From an uncultured Aquimarina sp. (GTDB lineage: Bacteria; Bacteroidota; Bacteroidia; Flavobacteriales; Flavobacteriaceae): a stretch of DNA of 64,000 nucleotides. Positions 63,712 to 64,000 of this stretch are shown here, in pieces. The notes under the pieces were generated by a model. The model was not told the origin of the DNA. It saw nothing but the letters and a program-made list of their open reading frames with translations, and did no database searches. The translations under genes and the position numbers were made by a program. The DNA lies in assembly GCA_947498785.1 (NCBI GenBank), contig CANMLS010000020.1:22655-86654 (forward strand), written 5' to 3'. Within the stretch, counting starts at the first letter, position 1. The number at the start of each line of letters is the position of its first letter.

Positions 63712-63788
63712 GAACTGCTTTAGCATTTTTAATGTTGTTCATATTTAGAACAGCATTTTGGGTTGCAATCAGTCAAATCTTTCCCTGG
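63712..63788 (-). promoter_or_regulatory. Probable SAM-II riboswitch in the metK leader
   Basis: On the minus strand, GGG (63785-63783) precedes GATTTGACTGATTGCAA (63779-63763) and then CCC (63762-63760), giving the short P1 and the conserved SAM-II loop. The conserved 3' strand AATGCTAAA (63727-63719) follows. Between them sits an extra stem TGTTC/GAACA (63752-63736 region) not found in the minimal SAM-II fold. The end of the element is about 70 bases before metK, whose product makes the ligand. Recognition is from motif memory; no covariance search was run. Confidence 0.65.
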
Positions 63789-64000
63789 ATAATATTTTGG
63801 TAAAGGTAAAAAAAATGATAATACTTGAAAGCATTTAGTGTATCATTATTTTTTTGATAATACTAGTGATGCGTTAACTTTTTAATTTTTCCAATAACCT
63901 CTTTAATGACAGGGGTTAATAGCCGTTCTTTGATTTTTTGATTTGAAATGACTTTTAGTTTAGCAGCTTAAAAACTGTTATGAATTCTGGAAAATATGTC

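Noticed and set aside
1..64000. CRISPR array, prophage, restriction-modification or classical toxin-antitoxin locus
   Set aside because: I saw no regularly spaced direct repeats, no phage structural genes and no recognisable restriction or toxin pair. The S24 repressor alone is not enough to call a prophage.

Overview
The window reads as chromosomal DNA of a marine member of the Flavobacteriaceae (Bacteroidota); an Aquimarina-like genus is my guess, not something I could test. The grounds are an AT-rich sequence, the Bacteroidota promoter box TAnnTTTG ahead of several genes, weak or absent Shine-Dalgarno sites, a type IX secretion C-terminal domain, a DUF5686/carboxypeptidase-regulatory outer-membrane protein, a membrane pyrophosphatase, and the fused periplasmic-domain/nucleoside transporter typical of the group.

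Layout. 1-4.3 kb: the end of a leucine-rich-repeat gene, a small secreted protein, mutS and a tRNA-Gly/tRNA-Leu pair with its own promoter and terminator. 4.7-9.2 kb: a large AsmA-type envelope protein, then decayed DNA holding two broken genes and what looks like the 3' end of a group II intron. 9.2-11.1 kb: a TetR-SDR-DoxX operon with two inverted-repeat operators. 11.3-17 kb: small and membrane genes, a nitroreductase, a broken radical-SAM gene, a DUF559 nuclease-like gene, and a divergent Cro/CI-S24 repressor with three operator-like palindromes. 17-26 kb: a lipoprotein esterase, an App1-type phosphatase, hppA and ppa (membrane and soluble pyrophosphatases close together) and the DUF5686 protein. 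26-36 kb: pdhB, etfBA, a bifunctional-nuclease homologue, a nucleoside transporter, thyA, a TonB-domain protein and an ergothioneine cluster (egtB-egtD-DUF427). 36-41 kb: a possible small RNA, a CBM48 protein, a class V aminotransferase, a membrane-anchored dihydrofolate reductase, fabD, and an unlisted 52-residue double-glycine-leader peptide with four evenly spaced cysteines. 41-54 kb: a multiply broken esterase/TPR gene, LysE, Nudix, serine hydrolase, AraC, amidohydrolase and SNF2 helicase genes, a sugar aminotransferase and a T9SS-secreted hydrolase. 54-64 kb: waaA, DUF2461, a deoxynucleoside kinase, lipoprotein and membrane genes, a decayed IS200/IS605 element between two paralogous small secreted genes, and metK behind a likely SAM-II riboswitch.

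Themes. Thymidylate and folate supply is represented by thyA, the DHFR fusion, the deoxynucleoside kinase and the nucleoside transporter. Methyl metabolism is represented by metK under its SAM riboswitch and by EgtD, which consumes SAM. Pyrophosphate is handled by both hppA and ppa. At least six pseudogenes or remnants lie in a few accessory patches, so parts of the window are actively losing genes. The features I rate most worth following are the four-cysteine peptide gene (40757-40915), the repressor operator array (16148-16238), the riboswitch with an extra stem (63712-63788) and the 2TM-DHFR fusion.
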